Source: Rhabditoides inermis (taxonomy: Eukaryota; Nematoda; Chromadorea; Rhabditida; Rhabditidae). Taken from it: a DNA stretch of 64,000 nucleotides. The stretch lies in the NCBI GenBank assembly GCA_963966185.1, contig CAWZYM010000403.1, positions 143,501 through 207,500 of the forward strand, given 5' to 3'. Below the pieces are notes generated by a model. That model saw nothing but the letters and a program-made list of their open reading frames with translations, did not search any database and was not told the DNA's origin. Within the stretch, counting starts at the first letter, position 1. Each line of letters opens with the position of its first letter. This document shows, one piece after another, positions 33,864 through 51,889 of the stretch. Both the position numbers and the translations under genes were made by a program.

Positions 33864-34224
33864 TCTTCTCTCGACTCTGCAAAGGGCGGTCAGATTCGTT
33901 CTCGGCAACCCGAAAACAGAGGGAAACGGCGAGTGGCGGCGCCGAGTAAACAAAATCGCGCAATGTTCAAACAGACGCAGCCGAGAAATTAGCCTCTCTT
34001 TCTGGGAGAGTGAGGGGGGGGGGGCGCTGGCTGGCAAGACGCCCTCCCCTCCCCCCCACCCACTGATAAACCCGCTAATCGACAGCGCGATGGGACGAAA
34101 CTCCGAGGGGGGCAATGGGGGGGGGTGGGTTAGGCTAGGGAGAGCTCTTCTAAACGCGGTGTTTTGAGGCGGACGTGGCAGAAGCAGAAGCAGGCACGAC
34201 GCGCACAAGAAGAAGTAGGGAGTG

Positions 34225-34239
34225 CGAGAGGGAGAGAGG

Positions 34240-34296
<57 letters not shown>
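34225..34296 (+). repeat. (GA)n microsatellite
   Basis: GGGA then GA units in the divergent intergenic region upstream of the Cys-rich gene. Confidence 0.9.
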
Positions 34297-34297
<1 letters not shown>

Positions 34298-35326
34298 AGG
34301 TGGGTGGCGATCGATGCATGCGCTAGCGCGCGGCAGGTCTCCCTTCTCTCCCCCTCGTCTCTCGCATATCACCCCACACGAATAATAAGCATCATTTGCG
34401 CGACAGAGAAGAGAAATGAGGGAACAGCGGCTGAACCACTTGACTCTCGGCAAACACATCAGAGATACATTGAGACATGGGATCGCTGTCGCACTCGAAA
34501 GCTATGCAAATGCCGGGGCTATCGACGACATCTGATGGGGGGAGGGAGGGAACGCGGGAGTGTCCTCTCTCTCTCTATCTCTCTCTCTGTACATCCTGTG
34601 TGTGGCGATGGCCCGCCCTCTCTCTCTCTCCCGGAAAATTGCGTGAACCGAATTACGGCGCGTCGCCATCGGAATTCGCGCGAGAAATTCGCAAGTTTCC
34701 CAATTTTTGCATCGATTCCCATCGGTTGGTGGATGTGGTGGGTGATGGTGGTGCAGAGAAGAGCGTGAGATATCGCGACTTGGAAGAGGTGGCGAGAAAT
34801 GGATACGCAACAAAAAAAAACCGCGCGGCCTGACCCGAGGGCAGAGAGAGAGAGAAAGAGGACAGAAGGTCTGCGCTTGTGTGGCAGAGGCGGTTTTCTG
34901 GTGTCGGGTTTCTAATCACAGACTAGCAACCACGTGCAAATAGAAAAGGAAACGAGCACAGCAGCAGCAGCACAAAAGATGTCTCTAAGAGGGCAATCCA
35001 ATCTGCGAGACAGTATGTATGCTGATTCTTGAATCGTGGGCGCGGGGGTTAGGGGGTAATCAGGGATGATCAGGGGACGCGTAGAGACACACACACAAGA
35101 GTATTTGAGAAACGCGCACTTGACGGCTAATCTGCATATTGCGCCTCTCGCAGAGGCAGGTGACGGCAAGTAGCCCCCCAGCGCTACAGAAGAGAGGGAT
35201 TATGAGGCAGCAAGGGGGGAGAGAGTGGAGACGAGACTGACTCGATTCGCTAGACGAGCAGCACGCGACAACAACCAACCACCAACGAGAGAAAGGCAGC
35301 AGTACTGGTAATATGCGACTAAAGTT

Positions 35327-35472
35327 GCGGTCAGTCTCTTCGAAAGCAATTCCTGTTTCGAAGGCATAGCAAGGCATTGCGAAGTGTTCGGGAGTGTTAT
35401 GGGAGGCGATACGAAAGGCAATTCCGAAGTGTTTTTGGAGGCATTCGGGAGCGTTTCGTAGAGACTGACCGG
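35327..35472. mobile_element. hairpin repeat family H1, copy 4
   Basis: GCGGTCAGTCTCTTCGAAAG to GTTTCGTAGAGACTGACCGG, in the large divergent intergenic region. Confidence 0.65.
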
Positions 35473-36090
35473 TACTTTAATTTGAGGATGGCCTATGAAC
35501 GGGGCTGGGAGCGCGATAACGAATGGGAGGGGCGGGTCCGGTGGCGGCGGCACGGGGGCAATGTATCTATGGCACCCCTCCTCCTCCCTTCTTCTTCTCG
35601 CTCTGAACACAATTATCGCCTGTGGGAAGCCGCGCGCGGCTTAGCGCCACCCTCATTTGCATATATCGAAGGCAGCAGCGACGGCACGAAGACGAAATTA
35701 TGACGGACGTCTCGGAGAGAATGAGAGAGAGAGAATGAGAGAATGACAGGAAGTGTCTGTGGTCGGATAATCTGACGGGAGCGAGAAAGAGACAATCGAT
35801 CTTCTCCTGCCACCGAAGCACCCTCTCCGGAGAAACAGAAAAACAAAAGCAAAGAGAGAGAGATAGAGAATATATGAATGCGCGTCGCCGCCGCTGCCTC
35901 ACTCCACAACCACTGTAGACAGCGCGAGAGTTTTAAGACACAACAGAGAAAACAACAACATAAGTGGCAAAAAGACTGCTGCGAGCCTCTGTGCGGCCGC
36001 CTTCTCTGAGTATAGCATGAGGATTGTTTATCACCATGCTCTCGCAGACTATACGAGAACGGGCATGATGCCAAGTTGGGCGGGGCCGCC

Positions 36091-36128
<38 letters not shown>

Positions 36129-37056
36129 CTCATCGCAGTGAAAAGTCAACAGAACATGCTCGGAATCTGACATGGCGAGATGACACCAAAAAAAGGCGGG
36201 GTAGAGCGGCGGCGACGCAGCTTTCGAAATGCGAAATGGTCGATTGAGGCTGGCCGGTGGCCGGAATGCAGCCAGTTTCAGCTGCTGTGGCTGGGCGGTC
36301 AGTCGGAAAACAATCGACGAGACTCATCCCCTCCCTCTCCCTCTCCTCCTCGTTCCTACGAAAATGACTCTCGACATGCATTATCCTATTGAGTGAGGAC
36401 AGGGGTCAGGAGTCTCAGGAGCACTGTGAATGGTCTTGTATGGAGTGGAGAGTGGGGGGATGCGGTAATTGGTGCTATCCTCTCTCGAGGGGCTGGCAGC
36501 ATTGTGCCATTGCGCCAGATGGGCCAAGTCGTCCGGCTAAGACGTATGCCGTCTGCTCGTGGTGCCAGCCTGTCTGCCTATCTGCTCCCACTCACTTGAC
36601 CCCACATACTTCAGATCAGCTCAATTAGAGAATCGCATAGACACCAAAAACAAGACAATGTAGATGAAACTTGGAGAAGATGATGTGGTTGAATGGAATG
36701 GGAGATGCGCGGGAGAGCGGCCTGATTGCTGAAGTGTCGCGCGCGCCGCGCCCCCAAACGCTTTCTAATTGTCCATTAAACGAAGCAGCAAACGCGCGCG
36801 TGTGTGTGTGTGTTTGTTAATGCCACACTTGTCTCTCCTCTCCTTCTCTCTGACATGAAACGCGCGCTGATTGCCTCTTTCGGCTGTCTTTTTGCTGGTT
36901 TCACAAGTGTCGACGACGTCGCCGGCGAAAACATGCAAAGTCGAGACGGGAGGCGACGAGAGTTGTACAGAGGGCGCGGGAAACGAGGGCACCGCAACAA
37001 AAATGCAAATGCACTTTGAGGGGCGCTTCAAGTGGGGGGAAACAGCGGAAGAGAGA

Positions 37057-37092
<36 letters not shown>

Positions 37093-37782
37093 CGTGAAAG
37101 CTGCGCAGATTAGCGCGTCGAAAGTATGCAACAGGAGCAGAGGTCCAGAGGTGAGGGAGCAGGAGAATTTGAAGAAGGAGCAGAATCAAGCAGAGAGCAG
37201 AGTTCGAGGAGAAGCGTGTGATTATGGTCGAAAAGACGGTTGGGATTTACAAACACATTCTTGCATGGCATATGGAACAGGTAAAAACAGGTTGGTGTGA
37301 AAAAAATTACATAACTATATAGTAGGTAACGCCGATATGTTTCTCGCATTATTCACTCGAGTAGGCAAGCGACTGGATTGAATAATCAGAAAATATAACT
37401 AGCAGGTGCTGAAAACACTCACTCAAGAAACAACACGTGTTCATATCGTGCACACATCGGTTTTATATCACACAAAAAATACTGAGCAGAAGTGAATACA
37501 GAATATTGAAGCACCACAGCTGCTCTGCTCTACCATACTATAACATTATATACATATAACATATCTTCGTAAACAAAAAGTGTCGTAATCAGCGGAGAGA
37601 AGACATAGCCACATAGCTGAGAGGATAAGGAAAGTGGATAAGAAAGACGCATATGAGAAAAGCGCGGAGGAACTCAATGGACATTTGATGGACTCCCATG
37701 CGAAAGGGGGGGGGGGGGCAGAAAGCGTGAGCGAAGGCATTATGCATTCAGGCACTCGGTCAGCCGATTACTGCAGTAGAGT

Positions 37783-37829
<47 letters not shown>

Positions 37830-38571
37830 GTGAGTCTTGCCAAGCGTGCGAAAGCCGACCACCCAAGGACTATGAAATATGAAAAGCCACTAAAACGCAA
37901 GATGAAGAGGCGCAAGCGATAGATTTCGCACTAATTGTTGGCGGCGATGCGCGAAACGATAGAGCAGAGGTCGTCTCCCCGCGTTTGCCGAACCAAGAGA
38001 ACAGAGGGATTCGCAGAAGCATTTCTTTGAAAAAAACATATTTTGTATTTACAAATACAATATTATCAGCACAGAGAGGGACACGGAATACTCCTGGGAG
38101 ATAGCGGCGTTGATATCATTTCAGGTAGGGCTTATGCTCAATGTGTGCACGACATCTATGTTGCTGCCGCCTTCAAGTCGTTTCTGCATCGCCACAACAA
38201 CTTGTCACTTTTCACTTTATCCCCCTCCCGTATTTGTGGTTTACAAGTTGTTTTTCGCTGTTTGATAGATTCTCTTGCCTCTAATCCTAGACGACGCGTT
38301 TCCCGCTTCAAAAGTGAGTTCGTTTCGCAGATTAGTCAACTTTTAAAACTAGTCGTGCACTTTTCGACACCGCGAGTTGGTTTAGTTAGCGATGCATTGC
38401 TTTTCTACTCTCGCGTCCAGTACGCTTTTAATTACTCAATGTGTGCAATTTTTCATACTCTAACTGTTGTGTTAAATATTAAAAACAATCCACTTTTCTT
38501 TTAATTGGTTTTCACGTTATATTTATGATCTATTTTTGCCTCACATTGTTTCGTGAAAATTGCAAAACATC

Positions 38572-38643
38572 GGGCTGAGCCGGGGATTGAACCCGGGACC
38601 TCTCGCACCCTAAGCGAGAATCATGCCACTAGACCACTCAGCC
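38572..38643 (-). tRNA. tRNA-Pro (AGG anticodon)
   Basis: 72 nt folding as a full cloverleaf: acceptor GGCTGAG with CTCAGCC, D arm GGTCTAGTGGCATGA, anticodon stem TCTCG/CGAGA with loop CTTAGGGTG region presenting AGG, T arm CCGGG-TTCAATC-CCCGG and discriminator C. It closely matches typical animal proline tRNAs. Confidence 0.92.
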
Positions 38644-39210
38644 GATGCCTGCGGGCGCGAAACTTTCGAGAATCACCGTATCCCCGCGGGCGTTCTCAAA
38701 GCGAACTAATCCACTGAACGCTGGGACAAATGTCGTTGTCTGCCAGAAAAAAACGTCTAGATGCGATGAGGAATGTTGTTGCCTGATTGCGACGGCGCCG
38801 CGCGCAAATCGGCCACTTCCCGTCCATCGAGAGCCCCTTCTCGCACTCATTTCCCTCCGTCTCCTCTCTCACTGAATTAGAGACAGCAGTGCTCAACTTG
38901 TCTCATTCCCCTCTATTTTATCTGATTACTCCCCGCCCATTGTCTCTCTCTCCCCGTCCCTCTCCCATCCCTCCTCTCCCTCTGTGAACCGTCACTCAGT
39001 AGGACATGTCTCTCTGCGACCAGCTTCACTCGCCTTTTCTCTCTCTTTTTCCGCGCAAGAAATATATGTATGTGGAATTGTCGCGAAGAGGCGGCGGCGT
39101 ATCAAACAATCTCGCTCCTCTTTCCCCCTCCTCGCACCGGCAAAAAGACATTTAGGTTGCCATATCTCTTCGCGCGAGAGGCTCTTCCTGAGATCGCGCA
39201 AACTTCGCCG

Positions 39211-45451
<6,241 letters not shown>

Positions 45452-45728
45452 TCGTCAATATCTAATGTCTGATATCCTATATCCGACCGTCATCGTTATC
45501 ACCCCCGTGATCCTCCCACCCCACTGTCACATTGTCATACACTCACGACCGGAAGAGATTCGAGCGCATACACATTTTCACGGACTTCATTTTCCTATGA
45601 ACTTTTGTCATATTCACGAATTGTGTCCGCGCACCCTCCCACATTCTCTCTCTCTCAACCGATTTGCCTCGTGTTTGTTCTCTAATTTCTTTTTTGTGTG
45701 TGTTTTTTTTGCATCTCGTTGTTGTGTC

Positions 45729-45734
45729 GATAAA
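45729..45734 (+). terminator. GATAAA poly(A)-type signal of the TWK gene
   Basis: CGATAAAGAATG about 280 bp after the TWK stop codon. The almost identical CGATAAAGAAATG follows the Ig-domain gene at the right edge, which suggests GATAAA is an accepted variant in this genome. Confidence 0.35.
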
Positions 45735-45781
45735 GAATGTTATTTTAACGATTTATTGGTTTAATGCAATTAAAAGTGTTT

Positions 45782-46204
45782 TCAATACAGTAGATACTGA
45801 ATTAATACGATGATTATTGTGAACAAAACTGAAGCCGTGCGTGTACTACCATACATATCATCAAGTTTCTGTTTGAGCTCATTGCAACTCGACGAAAGTG
45901 AACCGGCTGCTGTTGAAGCGACTAGATCTACCTTGAAAGGTATCATAGCCGACGATTTTATCAGCGATAAGATGCAGAGGATGCACACTGCCGTTTCGAT
46001 GAGGATGATAGTCGTTAGAAGCAGAAGCAGCCACTTCATCTTCCGCCTCAACAGCTCGTCAAAGTAGTTGTTCGTTTCATTTTTCTGATGAATATGAAGA
46101 TTGGGCGGATCCATGATATCAGAGTTGAACAAAACCGCATACGATTCGTACTGGAACTGAGCGAGTGCCGCAATACCAGCGCTATCTATATTTTGATGAT
46201 GCAC
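45782..46204 (-). CDS. hypothetical small membrane protein
   Basis: Single open frame of 140 codons, possibly starting at the internal Met of MDPPNLHIHQKNE. Two clear hydrophobic helices (WLLLLLTTIILIETAVCILCILSLI and a C-terminal SVLFTIIIVLIQYLLY, given in part) flank a loop with a single Cys and an amphipathic ELKQKLDDMYG. AT content is higher than in its neighbours. A GTAGAT inside (after IPFK) could act as a donor. No family recognised; it may be a decayed gene or chance. Confidence 0.3.
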   Translation of the reverse strand: MHHQNIDSAGIAALAQFQYESYAVLFNSDIMDPPNLHIHQKNETNNYFDELLRRKMKWLLLLLTTIILIETAVCILCILSLIKSSAMIPFKVDLVASTAAGSLSSSCNELKQKLDDMYGSTRTASVLFTIIIVLIQYLLY

Positions 46205-47074
46205 GCACCCACATGAGTGAATCTTACTGTGTCATTGCGCAAATCGTGCAAAGAATTGAAAGAGTCATTGTTGATTGCAGCAGCGTTACGAATTTTCGCA
46301 ACTTCAATATGTTCAGTGAAGCTTATACAAAACACGGACATGTGCATATATATTTTAACATAAGAGGGATTTATGGATTATGGTGTACCCAATCACATTT
46401 CCGCGGGGTTAGCCGACCAAGACCTACTGCATGATTTCCTTCGTTTTAGGTTGAGGCGTTCGATTGTGTTTGCGAACACCGTTTCGAGGAGCATGTGTTT
46501 TTAGTTTCACGTGATTTGTCTATGGTCTGTGTCTGTGCTGCGCGCGACTTGAAACACACGGCTTTGCGCTCCCCCGCGACTCCACTCATCCCCTATGATC
46601 GGACCCTGCCTGTCACTCCCTCCCGTTTTCGGCCTCCTCCCTTTTTTGCGCTCGCTTCTCCCCTTTCTCGCCGATTGTTTGAGGTCTCGCGTGAACGATG
46701 CAATGCTAACAGACACACACACACAATCCCTTCTTTCTGACAGCGCGCGCGACCCTCGAGCCATGTTAGAGAGAGTCCCGCCTCCCTCCATTTTTCTCTC
46801 TCTCTCACTCAAATGTCGCAATACCGTGTTCTTCTTTCCGCCGGGTTCGGCGACTACCAGTTTTCGCACCCCGACCCACCTATTGTCTTACCTGCGGGCG
46901 GCGGCGCAGCGGTGCGTATCGTTGTGTGTTCGACTGTTGACATAAGCAGGCGCGGACACCGCCGCCGCGCGAAGACCAACCACTTCACTGCTGCCGCCGT
47001 CACTCACTGATAGTCCTCGCCCTATTATTGTTGCATATACACTCTGCGCCAGAGCGACAGTTTCCGATCTATCT

Positions 47075-47208
47075 CGCTTGCAGTTCGAAATACGGTGACA
47101 TAACCGTCTGCCTCTCTTGTTTTGCGCGCTATTGCCGAGCGCTGACTCTCCGTCTTTCTCTGATCTACCCCCGCCGCGCGCAACTTATTGCGAGCACAGA
47201 ACTATATA
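47075..47208 (+). repeat. dispersed repeat family R2, copy 5
   Basis: Intergenic copy upstream of the Ly6-like gene, with the GCTTGCAGTTCGAAATACGG end present. Confidence 0.7.
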
Positions 47209-47326
47209 TGCGTTCTCGCACGCGTGTTTAGCGCCCGCGCCTAATTGTCTCAATTACAGTAGCGCAGGGTCACAGGGCAGGCAGTGCGGAAACCATTGTT
47301 GTAGAAACGAGAACCATTAGTCGCCC

Positions 47327-47328
<2 letters not shown>

Positions 47329-47404
<76 letters not shown>

Positions 47405-47407
47405 GTC
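47329..47407 (+). repeat. (CT)n microsatellite upstream of the Ly6-like gene
   Basis: About 38 CT units with a few interruptions, 60 bp before the likely trans-splice acceptor. Confidence 0.95.
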
Positions 47408-47464
47408 TCGCGTGCGCGCGCACTTCCAAGCGTCTCTCAACCACCATTTTCAGCGAGGATCTAT

Positions 47465-48258
47465 ATGTTGTTGTGCGCTGCGGCGGCTTTGCTGCTCGCG
47501 CTACCACCGGCCGGTTCGTTTGTTTACCACAGTTTGTTGCTGGGGGGCTTAGTTACTATACTATACTTTTGATATACGTTTTCGGAACATATTCTCCTAC
47601 TTTCCTACTCACTTGTTAGCTTACTTGTTCCTACTTGTTAGCGCTTTGAATCTACCATTCACTCACGTTTCCGCCGAATCTCTTGAATCTGGAAACACCT
47701 TTACCTTTACTAAAATGTTATTTTTTTTCAGATGCGCGGGACGGCGATATCCGGTGCTATGCGTGCACCACCATGAACGCCGATGAATTATTGAAAGAGG
47801 TGAGGTCTTACCAATTTATCACCCTCCACATTTCGTGAACATGGTCTGACATCGCATCATCGTATTAGCAATGTTTCTTCGAGTGCGCGCTGCAAATGCA
47901 CTCCTAATCGGCGAAAAAAGGCTTGGGAAGAAAGATGAGCTGCCCCGAATCGATCGATTACCCCTCAATGTCTGACGGACAGTCCGAATAACAAAGTACG
48001 AAGACTGATCAACGCCCGAAACAGTAACACTTTCCGAAAGCGACAAATGATGATAAGTGAGTTAGATCTATATAGTATGGTTTCACATATCACACTGCCT
48101 CGAAATCTACAAAATTATGCAAACCCTTTTAGAATTTAGATATTTTAGGTGCACGATGCGAATTGGCGGCGGTGGCTGGAAAACGTGCGGTACGTGCCGC
48201 AGTCGGAACACTGTGGAGACGAATTCAAGGTAGGGAGGGGAGAGAGAGAGAGAGAGAA

Positions 48259-48306
<48 letters not shown>

Positions 48307-49061
48307 GCCCTGCAGCTCGATTTGGCGATCCGCAGCGGAGTGCGAAGTGAGAGCTGCGAGCACGGCATCTGCATGAAGATGAGCTTCCAGGAGAGCGGAG
48401 GTACAAATACTTATTTTCATTCATTCCTTGATATGACATCGAACGCTTCAATCAATCAATCAATCAATAGTTTATCTGGAATCGTTATATCTGAATATGA
48501 CAACACAATCATAATGACATGTTAATAACATAACATAACGCTTCAATTTAGTGTTTTCGTAATTGTCGTTTGTTTCATTACCTGCACAATAACGTTCTTG
48601 TCTCTGACGTACTTCGTTCTCTATTTTTCGATGTCGCAGGGTTTGATCTCATGTCTGCTAGCATATTAAACACTAGTGGTTCACGTTCTCGGCGACATTG
48701 AATGTCAGAGTGATCGAAAGATTAATCTATAAATCCGCGACACACTACTTGTGCTCATAGATAACGATACGAAATCAAATGTCACTTCAATCATAAAAAA
48801 AATCGTTTACGAAATCGCAATCATCAATCATCAATCAATCAACGAAGTTTCACTGGTGCACATTTGCATACTACAGGCGAGGAGCACGTGTGGCGGAGCT
48901 GCATCCCGCGCGCGAGGGAGCAGGTGCGCGCAGACTGCACACGAATCGTCAGCGATCAAGGCAGGCACATACCTTCAAGCTGTCACTGTAGCCATTGAGA
49001 GTAGTCGTACTTGCTGATAAGTACAGTTTGATTGTTAGTGCGTGACGATGTTGAGGTTAAG

Positions 49062-49105
<44 letters not shown>

Positions 49106-49215
49106 ACATTGCAGGCTCGATGGAAGTGTGCACGTGCGACGGCAACCTCTGCAACTCTGCCCTGCCCATTTCTATTTTCCTATCCGCAATCGTTGTCATA
49201 CTGTCGCTGTTCTAA
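47465..49215 (+). CDS. Ly6/uPAR-like GPI-anchored surface protein
   Basis: Exons: 47465-47513, 47732-47799, 48149-48229, 48316-48400, 48877-48960, 49115-49215; 155 residues. A signal peptide (MLLCAAAALLLALPPADA) is followed by CYACTT, the usual first cysteine pair of the Ly6 fold, further cysteines (HCGDEF, SESCEHGIC, WRSCIP, ADC) and the diagnostic end VCTCDGNLCN. The tail ALPISIFLSAIVVILSLF is a GPI-attachment signal. Ly6-type proteins usually modulate receptors or channels at the surface; nematode ODR-2/HOT proteins are one such set, but assignment to them is a guess. An acceptor TTTTCAG lies 11 bp before the ATG. The intron after 48960 needs a GC donor (AAG|GCAGGC). The 86-bp intron 3 is nearly all GA repeat. 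Confidence 0.82.
48449..48523 (+). repeat. dispersed repeat family R4
   Basis: TTTATCTGGAATCGTTATAT then CTGAATATGACAACACAATC; the same pair of blocks occurs at 50502-50580, and the first block at 21810-21853, each preceded by (ATCA)n. Confidence 0.6.
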
Positions 49216-49574
49216 CCACTACTTGCCAAAGATCTATATTATAAAGAGATATGTTGAAGTTGCCTCTTTCTTTTTAATAGTGAAGTTGCCTCTCCCTTTT
49301 TAATAGTTTATGCATACGAAACGTTTATTCTAATACATTTTTTAAAAAGTTGAACAAAAGTGCGTGCGGTGATCAGAAACAATCCGAAGACCGCTCTAAA
49401 CACTTTTTCTGGCTAGTAGGCTCCTAGATCTTCAACCCATTATGCTCAAATGGCGAAATGATTCATATATGATGACACTGCCGCTATCACAAGTGAAAGA
49501 TTTATCGCGCATGGTGATAAACTGATAAGTGGAATTATATTAAGTAGACGTAGAGTGGCGGTCCAGTGTCCGCG
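49216..49574 (+). other. spacer between the Ly6-like and lectin genes
   Basis: The 359-bp gap is AT-rich, with a short tandem (TTGAAGTTGCCTCT... twice, 49253-49305). Acceptor-like GGTCCAG ends at 49566, 8 bp before the lectin ATG. The short same-strand spacing would allow co-transcription, but nothing proves it. Confidence 0.35.
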
Positions 49575-50164
49575 ATGCTGCCCCTTCTCCTAGTGCTCTT
49601 GGTGGGTGCGTCGGCTGATCCCTGTCCGCCGGGAACCGTCTTCAACAACCAGGATAAATGCTATGAGGTGAAATATTGTACTATCATGTCGATCTAAATA
49701 TTGAAACCGCGTGAGTTCACTAGTGATTCACTAAATGGAGTGATTCAACCTTGAATATTAAATAAACAGTTTGAAACAACCAGAATCTAGGATAGATGCT
49801 ATGAGGTGCGAAACTTGAATGTTCACGAGTTCATGTCGTGATTTTAAAACCGTTCAAATTAAATTATTTAATAGTAATGCAATAAATGTCCTTAAAGATA
49901 CAAGATTATATGACGATACGCTCCATTCGAATGCCGCTTTTGAATCTGGACAACGTTTAAAAGTGGCATGTTTGTTTTCGGCCCGCGCACGTATGGAAGA
50001 AGTACTCGTCGATAGATTGCCTAGCTCAATCTGTTCAGTTTGTGAACTCTCCGCAGTCGTTCGGCTACGCGCAGAGGGACTGCCACTCCAGAGGCGGACA
50101 GCTCGCAGCCATCCAGGATGGATTCCAGAACACACTCGTATCCAGTCAGTTGACTATCATAGTA

Positions 50165-50212
<48 letters not shown>

Positions 50213-51833
50213 TGTCGCGTAAGTCGCACTGTAAAACGTACACGATTGACGCTGAACGGTGGAAGGATGGCTATATATTTCCTCGCAGACATCGCCCCGC
50301 TCAAGTTCTCGTCCAGCTACTACTGGCTGGGCGGCAACGACCTCTACGCCGGCGAGTGGCTGTGGAGCGACTGGAGCGAGGTGCGCTACAACAAGTGGGC
50401 GCCCGGTGAGTGCTCAGCACGATATCATGCCCATGATGTGTGACCCAGTTGTTTCTGGCATAGTCCCATTATCGTCATTACTCCATTGATCGATTTATTG
50501 ATTCAATCAATCAATTGTTTATCAATCGTTTATCCGGAATCGTTATATCTGAATATGACAACACAATCATAATGATATGAAACATACAGTAGTGCCTAGG
50601 ATGCTAGATACATAATAGGCTAACGCCGGAGAAAGACAGGTAGGCTGACGAGGTTAGTGGTGTGAAGACGATATTTGATCGATATACATTCCTGAACCAT
50701 TAGAGTACCATTCTTGACGTGAAGAGATCCGGGGTTCCCTTTGCTTCCATGCCAATTGGTATCTCCTCGCGCCATAGCTGCTTCCACATGAGGGTACTTC
50801 CCGCCGCCTCACTGGTTACTCGGGAAGGATTCTTGTCGATGACCGAACATTCGGCGGCGGCGGGGAAAAATGAGGACCCGACCGCACGCCGCGGGGAAAA
50901 TAAGAAGAATAAAATTTATTGATTGATTTATTGAACAGCGAATGTGAATCGCAGGTGAGCCGTCGTCGAGCGGCGCGTGTCTGGCGGTGCAGACCAGCGC
51001 GTCCACGTGGAACGCGGTCGGATGCAATGTGAGTCTACGCGTTTCGAAAAGACTGACAGACGACCTGGGTTGACAACAAGTAGCGTGGAGTCCACTCGGT
51101 CGCGCTGACTTTTGTCGTTGAAGTTACGGCCAATCTTTTCGAGAGCTACTCCGAGGTGTTTCGAAGTGAGGGGGGTGTTCGGGAGTTTTCTGGGAGGAGA
51201 ACGGAAAGAGAAAGGGTAGTCGGAAGTCTTTGAACTGACTTTCAGAGTGTGATGCCGTACGTGTGCGCCTTTGCCGCGAACGCGACCGCGCCCTGCCCGC
51301 CCCAGCCGCACTGCCCCACCACCACGCCGGTGAGTTGATGAACCACCCTGCGTTTAATTAGATTTATAAGAATAATAAAGTAGCGGTCAGTTTCTTCGAA
51401 ACACCCTTCAGTACCGACTTCGAAATGCCTTCGAAACACGACCACACAGTTTCGAAGGCGTTTTGAAGGAGCTGTTTAGATGACTGACCACACCTTTCAT
51501 AATAAATCCATATCATGAAAGTCATCGATTGTAGCCGTCGATGTGCGCCGACGACTGGTCCTACTTTGGAGGGAACTGCTACCAGGTGCGAAGAGGGGAG
51601 AGAGAGGGATAGAGAGAGAGAGGGGGGGGAGAGAGAGAGGGACGTTCAGATGTCGAACGGCGCCAACTTCTCGTTCGCGGAGCGGCAGTGCGTGCTACAG
51701 GGCGCCCACCTCGTCTCCGTCCACTCGAAAGACGAGGAGACCTTCGTTAAAAGTGAATAATTCGTTATTTGCCCCTTTTAATAGTTTATGCCATTTGGCC
51801 GTAGCACGGTTCGTGACATAGCGTGACGTTGTT

Positions 51834-51889
<56 letters not shown>

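Larger units (their letters stand above)
33864..39210. other. 5.3-kb divergent intergenic region without a supported protein gene
   Basis: It lies between the starts of the Cys-rich gene (-) and the TWK gene (+), so both promoters are here. It is purine/pyrimidine rich, with GA microsatellites at 34225-34296, 36092-36126, 37050-37089 and 37788-37826 and runs of 11 G (34014-34024) and 13 G (37706-37718). A hairpin repeat lies at 35327-35472 and a tRNA-Pro at 38572-38643. An open plus frame at 38043-38504 (153 codons, ending NIKNNPLFF) has no recognisable domain. Many stop-free stretches are by-products of the microsatellites. Confidence 0.5.
45452..47464. other. intergenic region between the TWK and Ly6-like genes
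   Basis: It contains a GATAAA poly(A)-like signal at 45729-45734, an uncertain minus-strand membrane ORF (45782-46204), one dispersed repeat copy (about 47075-47208) and a long CT microsatellite (47329-47407). A short plus ORF starting at 46813 (MSQYRVLLSAGFGDYQF...) ends at a usable GTGCGT donor near 46911 in phase 0, which does not match the phase of the downstream gene. The acceptor CATTTTCAG at 47445-47453 precedes the next ATG by 11 bp. Confidence 0.4.

Noticed and set aside
36389..36628. Two overlapping plus ORFs of about 70-80 codons
   Set aside because: Overlapping frames in GC-rich DNA without donors, acceptors or family likeness.
38043..38504. 153-codon plus ORF
   Set aside because: No domain, signal or neighbour support; kept only as a remark for the intergenic region.
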